A stretch of DNA of 64,000 bases. Source: Plectrocnemia conspersa. Lineage: Eukaryota > Arthropoda > Insecta > Trichoptera > Polycentropodidae. A program made the position numbers and the translations under genes. Below are positions 25,305 through 36,803 of the stretch, piece by piece (within the stretch, counting starts at the first letter, position 1; the number at the start of each line of letters is the position of its first letter). The stretch is taken from the NCBI GenBank assembly GCA_009617715.1, contig VTFK01000445.1, positions 1-64,000 of the forward strand. The letters are read 5' to 3'. The notes beneath the pieces are model-generated. The model had not been told where the DNA came from. It searched no databases and saw nothing but the letters and a program-made list of their open reading frames with translations.

Positions 25305-25955
25305 CTCACGACTAGGGATTCCAATCCCGGGATCCCAAACGATTTTCAATACCCGATGAGTCCCGGGATTATAAAATATAATCCCGAATTTTTCGGATTG
25401 ATTGATTTATCAAGCACAATCGAATTATTATTGTCAAAATCGTTATATTTCGTGTACAAACTTGCGCAAATTGCACGTGTCATCTGTGAATCTTTGAGGC
25501 TGTGAGTCTGAACGTGCTTTTTCAGCAGCAGGCTGCTTAGGAACCCAAATCAGATCAAGGCTAAATGATGAAACGCTTGATGCTTTGATGTTACTTCGTG
25601 AATTGTATTCAAAATAATGTTTTCCATTAATTGTGACTATGAATGTACATATGTACATACATTGTCAAAAGTTCATTTTTTATCTTCTCAAATAAATATA
25701 TACAACCTTCCCTTCTTTATTTTTATTATATTATTTTCTATTTTAAGCCCAAGACTAAAATTATACATACTTTATACATTGTACGTTATAAAAAACAGAT
25801 GTAAAAATATATCGTATTATTCATTTTAAATTATTTTTATAAAATAACAGGAAAATTATCCCAGGACTGGTCCCGGGATCCCGGGATCGACTAATTGCAA
25901 TACCGAAATCCCGGGATCAAAATTTTGGCCCGGGATTGGAATCCCTACTCACGAC
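25305..25955 (+). mobile_element. Internally deleted hAT transposon with target duplications
   Basis: The element proper is 25313-25947 (635 bp). Its ends are inverted: TAGGGATTCCAATCCCGGG at the left and CCCGGGATTGGAATCCCTA at the right. It is flanked by a perfect 8-bp duplication CTCACGAC at 25305-25312 and 25948-25955, the hallmark of hAT insertion. Additional CCCGGGATC repeats lie just inside both ends, for example a tandem pair at about 25875-25890, and are candidate transposase-binding sites. Only the C-terminal dimerisation region of the transposase survives, so the copy is a non-autonomous deletion derivative. The intact duplication suggests a fairly recent insertion. Confidence 0.93.
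25440..25617 (+). pseudogene. hAT transposase C-terminal remnant
   Basis: Bases 25501-25617 read SERAFSAAG, then a segment ending RSRLNDETLDALMLLREL, with a TAA stop at 25615-25617. This is the conserved hAT dimerisation domain (SER.FS.AG...RS.L..ET...L..L). The preceding LAQIARVICES, also expected in this domain, lies in a different frame (25440-25505), so one frameshift has occurred. The catalytic part is absent. Confidence 0.85.
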
Positions 25956-26859
25956 TATCTTCATATGATACACGTGGATTTTTGTGTTTTTTTTTTATAA
26001 ATTTAGATACTGTTTCACACATACATTTTATTAAACAACAATAATAAAAAAATGTCCATATTTCTTACTAAAGCACGTATATAATCTTGATCATAATTAT
26101 ATTAAAAATATTTATTATATTTATTTAATTTCACATTAATTATTTTTAAATCTATATTAATGACCTTCTGAAATATATTTATTATGTATAGTTTCGATAA
26201 TTCTTAGAAATTACTTACAATAGAATTTCTAATCTAACTTATTTTTTAAAATAAATTATTTAATTAAAATTAGCAAAGCTGCAAACCTTTTTTTTTTATG
26301 ATAATTAATTTTTTTAAATTGAGAGGTTTTGTAATTAATTATACTCCATTTATAAATCATAATTATTTTATATATAATTACTTTTGTAAAATAGTGTAGA
26401 TTAATTATTATTTAGCAATTTCCTAATTCAGAAATTATTGTCTACTAGTGTCATCTCTTTATAATTTTTATACCTATTATTTTTTATATAATTTAAATGA
26501 TTAATAACACATGCATATTTAAAAAAAAAATATAAATTATTTTTGAAATATATATTAAATACCTATAACTATAGAATGTAGTAATACTCGATAAAAAATT
26601 CCAATTATAAAAGTCGTTAAACAATAAGTTTCATTCCTAGTTGACAAACAACGGCTTTGTTCTCGCAGCGCAAAAATCTGTTTTAAACTTTGAACTTTGT
26701 CGATGAAAGATTTAGTTTTAAAACTATCCTACCTTAACTTATAATATCTGTTTTGTCACTTCACACTTAAAAACAAAAAAAAAACTGTTTAAATAAACTA
26801 AAATAAATATATTTCTTTAAATAAATATAACAACAAAAATCTACTTATCACTAAATATT
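25956..26859. other. AT-rich intergenic DNA downstream of the transporter
   Basis: Very AT-rich with no gene. The part nearest 26860 is the 3' UTR of the minus-strand transporter, and AATAAA-type signals on the minus strand are frequent, so the true cleavage site cannot be chosen by eye. Confidence 0.4.
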
Positions 26860-29495
26860 TCATACATTATCTGAAAAACGAATACTTCTTTGATTATTGC
26901 TCACTGTTTTTACTTCATCAACATTTATCGCATCCTCTGATATAATAAGCAATTTATTTTTTTCAGCTTCTAATATCTCAACTTTCTCAGAAGCACAATT
27001 ACAATGAATTTCCATTTCAACAACATCTACTGTATTAGCATCTAGAGAATCTTGTGTAACTTCTGTTAAAATATTCTTTGATTTGACTGGCGGTTGACAG
27101 CAAATATCAATATCGATACCCATTTCTTCACCATCTTGCAACGTCTGTGGAAGATGTTGATTTAATGTTTCGGGCAATAGAAGACTAGTGACTCCGCCAG
27201 TTACTAATAATACACCCATGATTAACAGCGGTAACACCATCATATCGGCACCCTAAAAAGAGATAATATAATAAACATATTAATTCAATTATTTTATTGA
27301 TATTAAGCTATAAATCGTACCAGGTAATTCACTAATGGGATGAAAATGGGTCCTAACATTCCAACGACGGAACTGATGCTCATTCCGAGTCCACGAACAA
27401 CAGTTGGATATAGTTCTGAAGCCATCAAAGGTAAGACTACAAACGAAGAAGATATTCCCATCTTTCCAACACAGTATAATGCCAACATTATTACTGTATC
27501 TATAAGAAATAAATATACTATATTTGATATTCCATAAAATTATTATTTTCATAGTTATTATACGTACCGTTTTGTACCAAAAATGTTGCTAAACAAGCTG
27601 TACCTCCAACGACCATACTTAAACACAACGTCCATCGTCTTCCAAGTCGTTCCATAGATGGCCACAAAAATAAATAGGTCGGCAATTCCACAGCTCCAGC
27701 CAGAAAGAAGTTTAAAAACTCATCACCACCAAGCAAAGGAGCATAATACGACAATCCAACATAAACGCTGGTATTAGTGAACCATATGAAGGTTATAATC
27801 AAAGTCTTCTTCCGTAAATTTGGTGTTCTAAACAGATCTCTAACACCGTATCTATGATCGTTGTATTTATTCATATCCTTTTTAGCACGGTCGTCTTCAT
27901 ACTTGCGTTTCAAATGTACCATATAGTTAGCAGGTAATGTTTTTCCATTGATTCTATAATAATGAATAATTCAAACATATATTGTATTAATAGTATAATG
28001 TTTTATAGTTATATTTATAACATCAAGCGAACTGCCTTTTATTTCAGGCGACCATAATTTCCAATTCCCCTTATCTTCTCTATGATAACAAATAAGTCAC
28101 AGTGATATAAATTCACTTGAGATATAAATGCTTCTCTCGTGGGTAAGAAAGTAAAAATATTTTAACAAACCTTGCCATGAGTTTCAATATACGCTCAGCA
28201 TCATCAAATCTTCCTCTGGCTAATAACCATCTAGGACTCTCAGGCATGAGCCACCAGTAAAAAAAGAAACATATAAAAGGAAGAGTGGTTGCAAGAGCAA
28301 GATTTCTCCAATCACGTATTAAATACACAACTGTAGCCAACAATACTAAACCCAATGAATAAGCAATGTTTGATACTACAGTACACAACGTTCTTTGACT
28401 TGGACCCACCAATTCAATTGCTGCAATACAAAAATCAACATTTAGAAAATCTTTACATATAACATAAAACCTAATATTATATTCACCTAATACATACGGT
28501 GTAGCTAGAATTGCAGGCACAGTGAATCCGACACCAATTCTAAAAATAAGCCAAGTTGTATAGTTCTGAGCAAAGGCTGTAGCAACACCGAAAATGCATT
28601 CAATCAATAGATAAATGAAAAACGAAGGTCTTCTTCCCAAACTATCTTGAAGATATCCGAATATATAATTTCCTATAATACCACCGACGCCGAACATGAC
28701 CAATCCAAGTGTTCCATAAAAATCTTTATGGCACACAAGATTCCACTGAAAAAATAATAGTAATTGCATATCTTTCATACACTTTAATGATTTATCTTTA
28801 CCTCTGTTATGACGGTATTAATGTATAAAGATTTGTCATAGACCCATCCATTTTTACACTCGGTGATAATTTTGTCACTTGGTATTATCTCTTTGATGTC
28901 TTGAATTCCTCTATATTCTGATATGTTTATGTAGTTCAAGTCATACATTTCACATTGCGAGTATTGTAGCTCGCCATCACGAAAAACAGGAGGGATACTG
29001 AAATATTTCATCTAGAAGTTAATTTATAAAGTGAGATTGAAGTGCTGTATAGATTAGTTAGCGGAATATGCAATGTATTACTTTTAAGCTAAGTTTTGAA
29101 AATATGTATTAAAATAATAGATTCATTATAACAATATATTATAGAAGGTATATTGCTGTCATATTTTTTTAGCTATCAATTTTTTTTCTTATTTTAGGAA
29201 AACAAATTGGATGCACGGTATTTTTACACTATCAAACATAGTCCAATTCTTAATAACATATTTTATTTAAGTCTCAGTTTTACCTGATGTTTTTTGCATA
29301 ATTAGCAAACTCTTCATTGTCCCACTTTTGCAATTCAGGTACTTTGCACCAATGATCCGGCTTCGCAGCCATAAACAACTGCGAGTAGGCATGAAAACTG
29401 CACGGAAGCACGGCCGGCAGAAGCACCAGATAAATAACCAGCTTTTGATACTTTCCAAAATCCCCGACGTCGTTCAATATTGTATCGAAGTCCAT
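26860..29495 (-). CDS. CarT: SLC22 organic cation transporter, CarT-like
   Basis: Seven coding exons join in phase to 624 aa: 29495-29284, 28997-28802, 28745-28487, 28420-28171, 27953-27568, 27499-27321 and 27252-26860. All introns are GT/AG. The SLC22 layout is clear: a first membrane segment ([12 protein letters not shown]), a long Cys-containing loop with PDHWCKVPE and [20 protein letters not shown] at about 168-176 (the D-x-x-GRR loop), ELVGPSQRT at about 225, PESPRWLL at about 282-289, then LGRRW in exon 5, [11 protein letters not shown] in exon 6, and an acidic cytosolic tail of about 100 aa. The sequence most resembles the fly carcinine transporter CarT, which returns carcinine to photoreceptors for histamine recycling. 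That orthology is recalled from family knowledge, not searched. An upstream in-frame TGA fixes the start. A spliced 5' UTR exon begins at the acceptor at 29571. Confidence 0.9.
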
Positions 29496-29504
29496 TGCGA
29501 TTGT

Positions 29505-29534
29505 TCACCATCTGTCCGTGTGCTCACCGCTCAT
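29505..29534 (-). promoter_or_regulatory. Short uORF before the transporter start
   Basis: Within the same 5' UTR exon an upstream ATG opens nine codons (MSGEHTDRW) and stops with TGA 9 bases before the main ATG, in the same frame. It could reduce initiation at the main start or require re-initiation. This is read directly from the sequence, and its use in translation is unproven. Confidence 0.5.
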
Positions 29535-29633
29535 CACTCCACGTTTGACTAAATCACCGATCGGCACAAACTGAAAAGAAGAGCACTTACTGCCGTCAAT
29601 GTGTTGAATTGATTATTATTGAAATGAGCGTAC

Positions 29634-29644
29634 TAATTCAATTA
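29634..29644. promoter_or_regulatory. P3/RCSI-type homeodomain palindrome
   Basis: TAATTCAATTA is a perfect match to TAATYNRATTA, the dimeric paired-class homeodomain (P3) site known as RCSI in fly rhodopsin promoters and bound by Pph13 or Otd-class regulators. It lies about 140 bases upstream of the transporter's start codon and about 60 bases beyond the 5' UTR splice acceptor. A second homeodomain-like run ATTAATTAATTGA is near 29653-29665. In AT-rich DNA such a site can arise by chance, so photoreceptor control is an inference supported mainly by the CarT identity. Confidence 0.4.
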
Positions 29645-31440
29645 AAGCACCCTAGATTAATTAATTGACTTTGTCATTTCGAATTGACATGTAAGGCAAT
29701 TCAGTAAGTACCGTAATCAGGAAACGAAATTATCAACTTAAGCTCAGTCAGCCATCCAGAGCAGAATAAACAATGTGATGTACGTCCTGATGTCTTAAGT
29801 TGTTCTGGATTTAGATTAAGTATTTTAAAATATAGTATATCAACAAAGTTAGTACCATAATTTATATTTAAAATTATTTCTTGAATATAAAGTAATTTGT
29901 AAATGAATAAAGTAAAAGTCTGTTAAGCGATTTCCAGCTTTAAAAAATTAAGTATTGTCGAATAAAGGAGCCAGATAAGCAAATTGAGCTTTATAAGCAT
30001 ATTTTCAAATAATTTCACGATTATGTATTCATTATTCTTACACCGTTTGTTCTAGACATACAGATGTGGATAAATTTATACTATGTTTCAACCAATTATA
30101 TGTTTTCAATAATATAAAGCAAAAGTACTATTTTTGCTAAATCATATTAGAGCTTATTGAAATAATAAGTATCAGAGCTTATTCAAATAATATTAATTAT
30201 ATTCAGGGCTGCCTTATTTGTGAGCAGATTGTAATAACTATGATAAAAAAGCATAGTTCATACAATCTAGAGCTTATCCTAACCCTAGTTGATATATTTT
30301 TCAGCTCGCTTAGAGATGTTGCTTTTATCACTTCTATAATCGCAACACGATGTATTTCAAAATCTCGTGTATCTGCAGTAACAGGAAGTTGTATGCACTA
30401 CCTGTTTAATTTATGGTGGCTGCGTAATCACAACATAATCGTTTTTAAGCAAAATTTTGAGGTTGTGCGTCATAGTGGTGCAAGCCCCAAAAGTTGTTGT
30501 CCACAATTCTGGTCGTATTGTTACACGCAAACAACGTAAAACTGTAATGATATATGTTTATTATCTGTAAGTCTTAGTGGTAAGAATTTGCAGTAAACTA
30601 CTTCACTATAGTCAAAGAAAACAGCAACGAGAACCTTGATATTCTATCAAACTTGACGTGCCTTTTTGTTTTGCTCTCCAGCGTGCTTCCTTTAACCATG
30701 ATTCTGGCCCGTCGGCGATCTGATTCTGATGAAAAATAAAGGTTTTGGAACATATTATATTTTTTATCTTCGTTTAAGCAGTGTCTTTGCAAAAATCTTT
30801 CTCACACATTTATACAACTTCACTGTGATTTATTTAATTTTTATCTGAAAATGTAATGCAAATTCTCTGTTCAGTTTTTTCAAAATAAAGAAATCGCCGA
30901 GTGTGACAAAATGCACCGTAAATACTAGCCAAACACAAACTATGCGTAGCGCACGAAATACAAAAATAATTGTAATTTATAATGTGTCTGGAAAATTGTT
31001 GGTCCAAAAATGTTTTAACCTTATTCTGTCTTATTGTTATGACAAAAAAAATAGAAAACATACTTTTTTTAAATAATTTACCAAATATATAAAATACCTA
31101 TCGTTACACAGCTTATTTTTTGAAATGATAAATAATTTTGAGAAATGATGGTTTCTATAAGTGTTTTAATACAGTCAACATTTTTTTATAATTTGTAGTG
31201 AGAAACAGAATTAAAATAGTAACAGTAATACATTATAAAGTAATATACATTTGTTCGATATTACCCCAAACACAATTAAATACAAAAATTAATAATAAAT
31301 ATGCATTTAAGTAACATGTACATTTTTATCATGTTATAAATATAACTAATACGCATCTTTGAATATTCTAAGCAATATTACGAATCAAAAAGTTTTTCCA
31401 TCTGGCAACAACTATTATGTTGAGGTTAAGTCTGGCGTCA
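29645..31440. other. Intergenic DNA between the transporter and mL52
   Basis: This should hold the transporter's first non-coding exon and promoter, plus the mL52 promoter at its right end. No coding exon is recognised. A 99-codon + frame at 30240-30539 lacks any domain and is not called. Confidence 0.4.
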
Positions 31441-31449
31441 AGTGTCAAA

Positions 31450-32107
31450 ATGGTGTTACTTCGTCCACTAAATCCTATAAGCTGTGTGTATTTTAATACA
31501 CTAATCTTATTTAATTTTTACTATAGTTTTATATTTAATCATTACTTTATAGTTTGACATATAAATCTAAATTAATGTTTATTTTGCGGTTATGTTTTCT
31601 AAAAATAATTTATTGCAAGAAAATACCGAATAAACCTAAAGTAGTGTACCTATTTTAGCCTTTTATTTATTCTTATCTTTTTTTTAATCTTATTTCAGTC
31701 ATTCAGAGATGTTATTCGTACAAAAGGTCTGGCATACCTAAGCGTTGGCGATTAGAACAAGGATTACCTGCTAATAAGACTTCTGCCGGTCCATTGACAG
31801 ATTTGGCTGATTATACATTTTTAGATGGAAGACCTACGCCTTTGGGGGTAATTATTAATAATAATAAAAAATATTTTTATTGATCTTGTGATAATTAATG
31901 CAATATTTTAAAATATAGTGCAATCAAGTAAAACGTGCGATGGTACAGAGGAATTATATATCAAGAATTGTAACGTTGAATAAAGAAATCGAATTTGCTA
32001 AACAGAGATTTATTGATACAAAGCAAGCGGAAGAGGACAAAAAGGCGAAAATCATCAGCGGGCGATTGAAGCCGAAAGGACAATTAGTATTTAAAAATTC
32101 ATCTTAG
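31450..32107 (+). CDS. mRpL52: Mitochondrial ribosomal protein mL52
   Basis: Three exons (31450-31483, 31699-31847, 31919-32107) encode 123 aa, the same length as human MRPL52. The protein begins MVLLRPLNPIS, a short basic and hydrophobic mitochondrial leader, then QRCYSYKRSG. The family blocks follow: KRWRLEQGLPANKTSAGPLT (as in WRL.QGLA.N....GPLTELPD), DYTFLDGRPTPLG (DW.Y.DGRPAP), a helical middle, and a C-terminal RLKPKGQLVFK (LKPKG). The protein is a subunit of the large mitoribosomal subunit. Exons 2 and 3 have good splice sites. The first donor, AGCT|GTGTGT, is weak but is the only one nearby that keeps the frame. An alternative first exon therefore remains possible. Confidence 0.88.
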
Positions 32108-32154
32108 AAATTAAATCTCATGTTATAGCTTAGATTTAAATATTGTTAAAAATG

Positions 32155-32160
32155 AATAAA
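32155..32160 (+). terminator. Poly(A) signal of mL52
   Basis: AATAAA lies 48 bases after the mL52 stop codon, a normal distance for a compact insect 3' UTR. Confidence 0.6.
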
Positions 32161-32199
32161 ATTGAAAGTTTGTGAATCAAAAAGGTAGTTTAGATTATT

Positions 32200-33434
32200 T
32201 AACCGTCAAGAATTTCTAAAGAATTAATTACAATGACAATACATTCATGATTAACTTACAAGTTTATTTAAGCTGTAGTAAGCTTTTCTCGGTAAAAATA
32301 GTCATCTCGAAAATTTTTGTTCATTTGGAGATGCAGGAACTTAAAAAAGGTCGTTTTGGAAATTTTCTTTATTTAGGGATGCAATAGTAGCTAATAATTA
32401 GAATCACCTTGGACATTTTTGTTCGCGAAGACAGAAGAGGACAAAATATTTGAAGAGAACAATCTTTCTCAAAGGTGGATGTCTGGTCACCTTATGTTTA
32501 ATAACTAATTGCATCGCTTTTCAAACACACCTCCAAAATGCGTTCACGCCTTAAGTGAAAACTGTCCAAGTGGCTACTTTTGCGATAGTTAATCATAGAA
32601 TTCGAAGCACAGTGGTAATATACATATTGTCTGGCGCGCGTCTTCTCATACAAAGGGTTATTTTTCTGCTACTGAGATCTCTTTTCTGCTGTGTGATATG
32701 TGTTCAAGTGGTCATTATGGTGACCTCTAAATTGTGACTTATAGCACAGATGGCTGAAAACCGCCACACTATTAAAATAAAATAATATTAACACATATCC
32801 TGCCACAGTATATTTTGATAAAAGACCTACTGCGCCAATTAACAAATTTAATTGTATACTATGTAGGTATAATAATTTTTTTTTTTTTCATACTAAGTTT
32901 TTTTTACATGTATTTAAATCAGGCAAATAATGCAATGATGCATTTCTAAAATATATAAAATTATTTTGAAATATTTATATACACTGGAATGAATTACCTT
33001 TAAAATTTAAAAATAATTAAAGCCTGCAAATAGCGATTGCAAAATATACATTTTTAAAGAAAAAATCTTTTACTTATTTTTTAATTGAGTTTGTACAAAC
33101 ACATCTCATTGCTTATAGATGGTAAAATATAATGGCAATCATCTGTATGCTATAAAATGTTAATGCGATCAATTGATGCGGCAGTAAATTGCTATCGATT
33201 AATTGCTGGCGGTGAATTATGGTCGATAAATTAAAAAAAAAAAATTATTCTGAAACAACACAATTGACGAATCCTGTCTACGCCCAGGAACATAAACATT
33301 ACCATTGTTTAGATATAAACCAATAAGATCGATTCCAAAATGTAATTGGTTTAAAATAATCCTTATACAATTGGCAATGTACATAAGAATGATTGTTTTC
33401 AATTTTAGCTAATACTCCAGTGTGACTGTGATAT
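32200..33434. other. Intergenic DNA
   Basis: No gene is recognised. Two loosely similar segments near 32310-32345 and 32355-32390 (both with a GGAAATTTT-like start and an AGGGATGCA-like end) hint at a small local duplication. Confidence 0.35.
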
Positions 33435-33580
33435 GTGTATACCAGGGGCGGGCGGTGAAATTTTTCCCTCTCGATCGCTCGCGTGCTAAGTGACGAGAGT
33501 GAATGAGTCACTCACTCTCGTCACTTAACATGCGAGCCATCGAGAGGGAAAGTATCTCACAGCCCGCGCCTGGTGTATAC
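33435..33580. mobile_element. hAT-type foldback MITE with target duplications
   Basis: A 130-bp element (33443-33572) is almost entirely an inverted repeat. Its ends are CAGGGGCGGGC and GCCCGCGCCTG, followed inward by complementary blocks (CCCTCTCGATCG / CGATCGAGAGGG-like and GTGACGAGAGTGA / TCACTCTCGTCAC). It is flanked by a perfect 8-bp duplication GTGTATAC (33435-33442 and 33573-33580). The CAGGGG start with an 8-bp duplication marks a non-autonomous hAT element. The RNA copy would fold into one long hairpin. Confidence 0.93.
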
Positions 33581-36500
33581 TATTCTGAGATAATTTCGAT
33601 TATAAGTGATTCGTATTCAAAAAATTTGATAACATGGTTTCCGTAGTATATTTGTAATTGCATATCCTAATTTCGATACATAAAACAGGTTTGTAATTTT
33701 TCCATCTTTTCGTCCATCAACCATTTTATATTTTTCGAAAATATTTTTTTTAGTTTTATCCTCAATAAAAATGGCACGAGATAATATGTCTTTGGAAAAA
33801 TTTTCTCAAGATGAAGATGACGATTCACTTACTTGATTCAAATATTATTCATTAAAGGCAACTATTACTGGAAGAAAATGGTGAATTTTATACAGAAACA
33901 ACTGATATTGATAGTAGTGTCATCTAAATCCTGCGGGGGACACAGCTAACGTGCAACCATTTGTGAGTTTATCCAGAGTTAAATATAAAATTTCAGAGAT
34001 GCCTCATACAAGTCTTTTGGATCAAGTTAGAATCTCCATCGCCATATATACTTACATACATTTAAATTTATTTGTGTGATCGAACAGTTCTTGGCTGAAT
34101 CACAAATTCGGCTTACAAACCCGAAATCACTATTAAAATTTCCTAAATGTAAAATATTTAAACTAATTAAAACCTTTCTTCATGATAACGTCGTTATATC
34201 TTTATTTTTAATCTAAAATCAGCGAAAACTCCTTTGGTTTAAGTTCCTGTACCTATTTTTGTTAAACATAATTTCTAATTCAAGCCATATTATATACTCG
34301 AACAATCTTCTGAATACCTGTAATTATTTTTCCTATTATTTTTAGCATCCATACATCTATGGGCTGTATCTTTTTAACACTAGAGTCATATACGTTATTC
34401 ACATCTTCATATTATGATAAATCATTTTCAGTATCTTAAATATATTGATCATCATCATAATATAATTTTATATTTATAAAAAAATATTTATTCTTTTTAA
34501 CATAGAGGACATTCAAAAGTGCTAAATGCAATCCATGATTATGTGCTAGATGGAGACAGTTTTAACTTCACACATAACATATACTATATCATTTTCAATC
34601 AAAAGACCAAAGCTCGTTATATATAATATTTGGTTATTATTATTTTATGCACTTGCAAGAATATATCAGAGTACATATAATATTTATTGTATCTCTATAT
34701 TTAACATACATTTTAGTTTAGTTTATGTAACTAAATTCTGCAGTTTGCCTGAAAGAAAACTATACATGCTTACAATCATTGCCTATTTTTTTTGGCATTG
34801 ACGAGTCATTTTCTTTATCGAAGGATCCTTATTCCGGACTCATGACATATTTTCTTTCTCTGGATTTTTACACACTACAAATAAATATATACAAATATTT
34901 AACGTAATTATTTATTTATACAAGTTATACTGAATACAAGAATGGCTATGATTATTTAAAATTATTCTCAACAACTAACAGTTCTCGTTTATCATTGAAC
35001 TACACTTATTATTGTCGTTCCAATATTAAGAACAAGTCATCATATCATACAAATATCGAGTTATTATTATGAAACAAGGAACAAGAAATGCATACAAATG
35101 TTATAATATCCACAAAACGTACATTTATAGACAGAATTTTTTTAAACAATGTACATACGCATTTTGCTACAAATGCTATACAATATATATATATATATAT
35201 GTATGTTTTTTAATATCACAAACTTTTTAAATATTCATAATAATCATTGGACCGAACTTGTACAGGTTAAATGTGTTTTTACACAGGGAAATACATGATA
35301 TATAGATGATATTATTCAGTCATATAATAAAATAGAAACATTGAATTTGGCATATTGAGTTTAACAAACGTCAAAAATACAGTCCTCCTTAAGCAAATCC
35401 ATTGAGTGATATGATAATGAAAATTTTATAATATTGTATGAAGCATAAACATTTACAAAAAAAATATTTAAAAAGGCACGTATTAAATCTAACTATTTGA
35501 AAATATTCAGCTCGTGTTACACTGTAAATAATAGTAAAATCATTGGGCTAATTAAAGTATATTTTACTAAATTTTGGACCCATGAATTAAATAGAAAACA
35601 AGATGAATATGTTTCAATGTATGACGAGAAGCTCACAAGTCTTATAAATAATTTGTAGCCAAAATAAAATTCATATTTTTATTTATAATATATACGTATA
35701 TAGGGGGGCACACAAAGGTTTATATTATATATATATATATATATATATTTTTATAATATTTTCATATATATTTATATAACACACATATATTATACAGGAT
35801 TATAGATACATTTAATGATATTAATCAAATCCTGTTTATAAATATTTTATAATATAAATCCTCACACTAATGCGTCCCGTTTCCATTGCATATAATGCAA
35901 GTTATAATCTAAACCTTAACTATTTATATATTTATGTGTCGTTAGATATCAAACTTGAATTTTATCAATTTTAATGTTAATACGCTTTCTAAATAAATAA
36001 CTTTATGAACAAGTTATTCGAGCTTATCTTTTTAAACATCTCAACTTATATTGCTCTCTAGTAAAACTATTCATATGCAAAATGGCTCTTAATATTGTAC
36101 CACACAATAGTTTTTTTTAATTAGTTCTGCAAGTGCACGAATTTCTTTGAAAAAAATTAGTGAGCCTGACCTAGTTAGAGTCTGTGACGGAACTTTGATA
36201 TTTCATACTGCATACTCATATTTTAGTGGATGGCTATTATATTGCGGTTATGCCGATACTTTATGCTTTAGAAATTAAACTCTAATATAAATTCAGTAAG
36301 AAACACATTTATAATAAACGAAAATGTTGATTTATAATATTAGGCCGCATCGCAAAAATTATGTCATTTCACACGAGAACTGTTTAAATCTGTAAAGAAA
36401 ATGCTAAAATAAGTTTGCGCAACAAGAATATTTTTTTCCTTTATTTTTTTATGTATTTTTTAAACAGCTATAGAGAAAAAGTTTTTACATATTTTTTCCA

Positions 36501-36803
36501 TGAAACGGCAAATAAAAAAAATAAAATGTGTTGATGTTCTGTCTTAGTCGAATCATTACGAATCATTACTTGCCCAACTTTGATATCTAACTACACACAT
36601 ATTTTTTAAATAAAAACGTTTATGTACATTTACAAACATGTAATGAATGACTAGTAACGTTAAACGATTGATAAAATTTCATATTATGGCCTAGTATCAA
36701 TACAACATAATATTATGTACATACGTTTTTTTAAAGTATACAAGTAAAACCAAATGAAACACATAACATTATATGTAAAATATACATAAAAGACTACCTT
36801 ATT
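33581..36803. other. AT-rich intergenic DNA and 3' flank of the RGK gene
   Basis: No gene is supported. A fragment at about 33770-33830 reads as a Met-initiated acidic peptide (MSLEKFSQDEDDDSLT) that stops at once, which may be a dead transposase start. (TA)n microsatellites lie at 35183-35200 and 35725-35748. The RGK 3' UTR must run leftwards from 36804, but its end is not clear. Confidence 0.4.

Noticed and set aside
30240..30539. 99-codon + frame upstream of mL52
   Set aside because: No motif on either strand and stops in all related frames. Treated as intergenic.
33770..34000. Acidic peptide start as a piggyBac-like transposase
   Set aside because: Only about 16 residues before a stop, with no TTAA-flanked ends or catalytic motifs.
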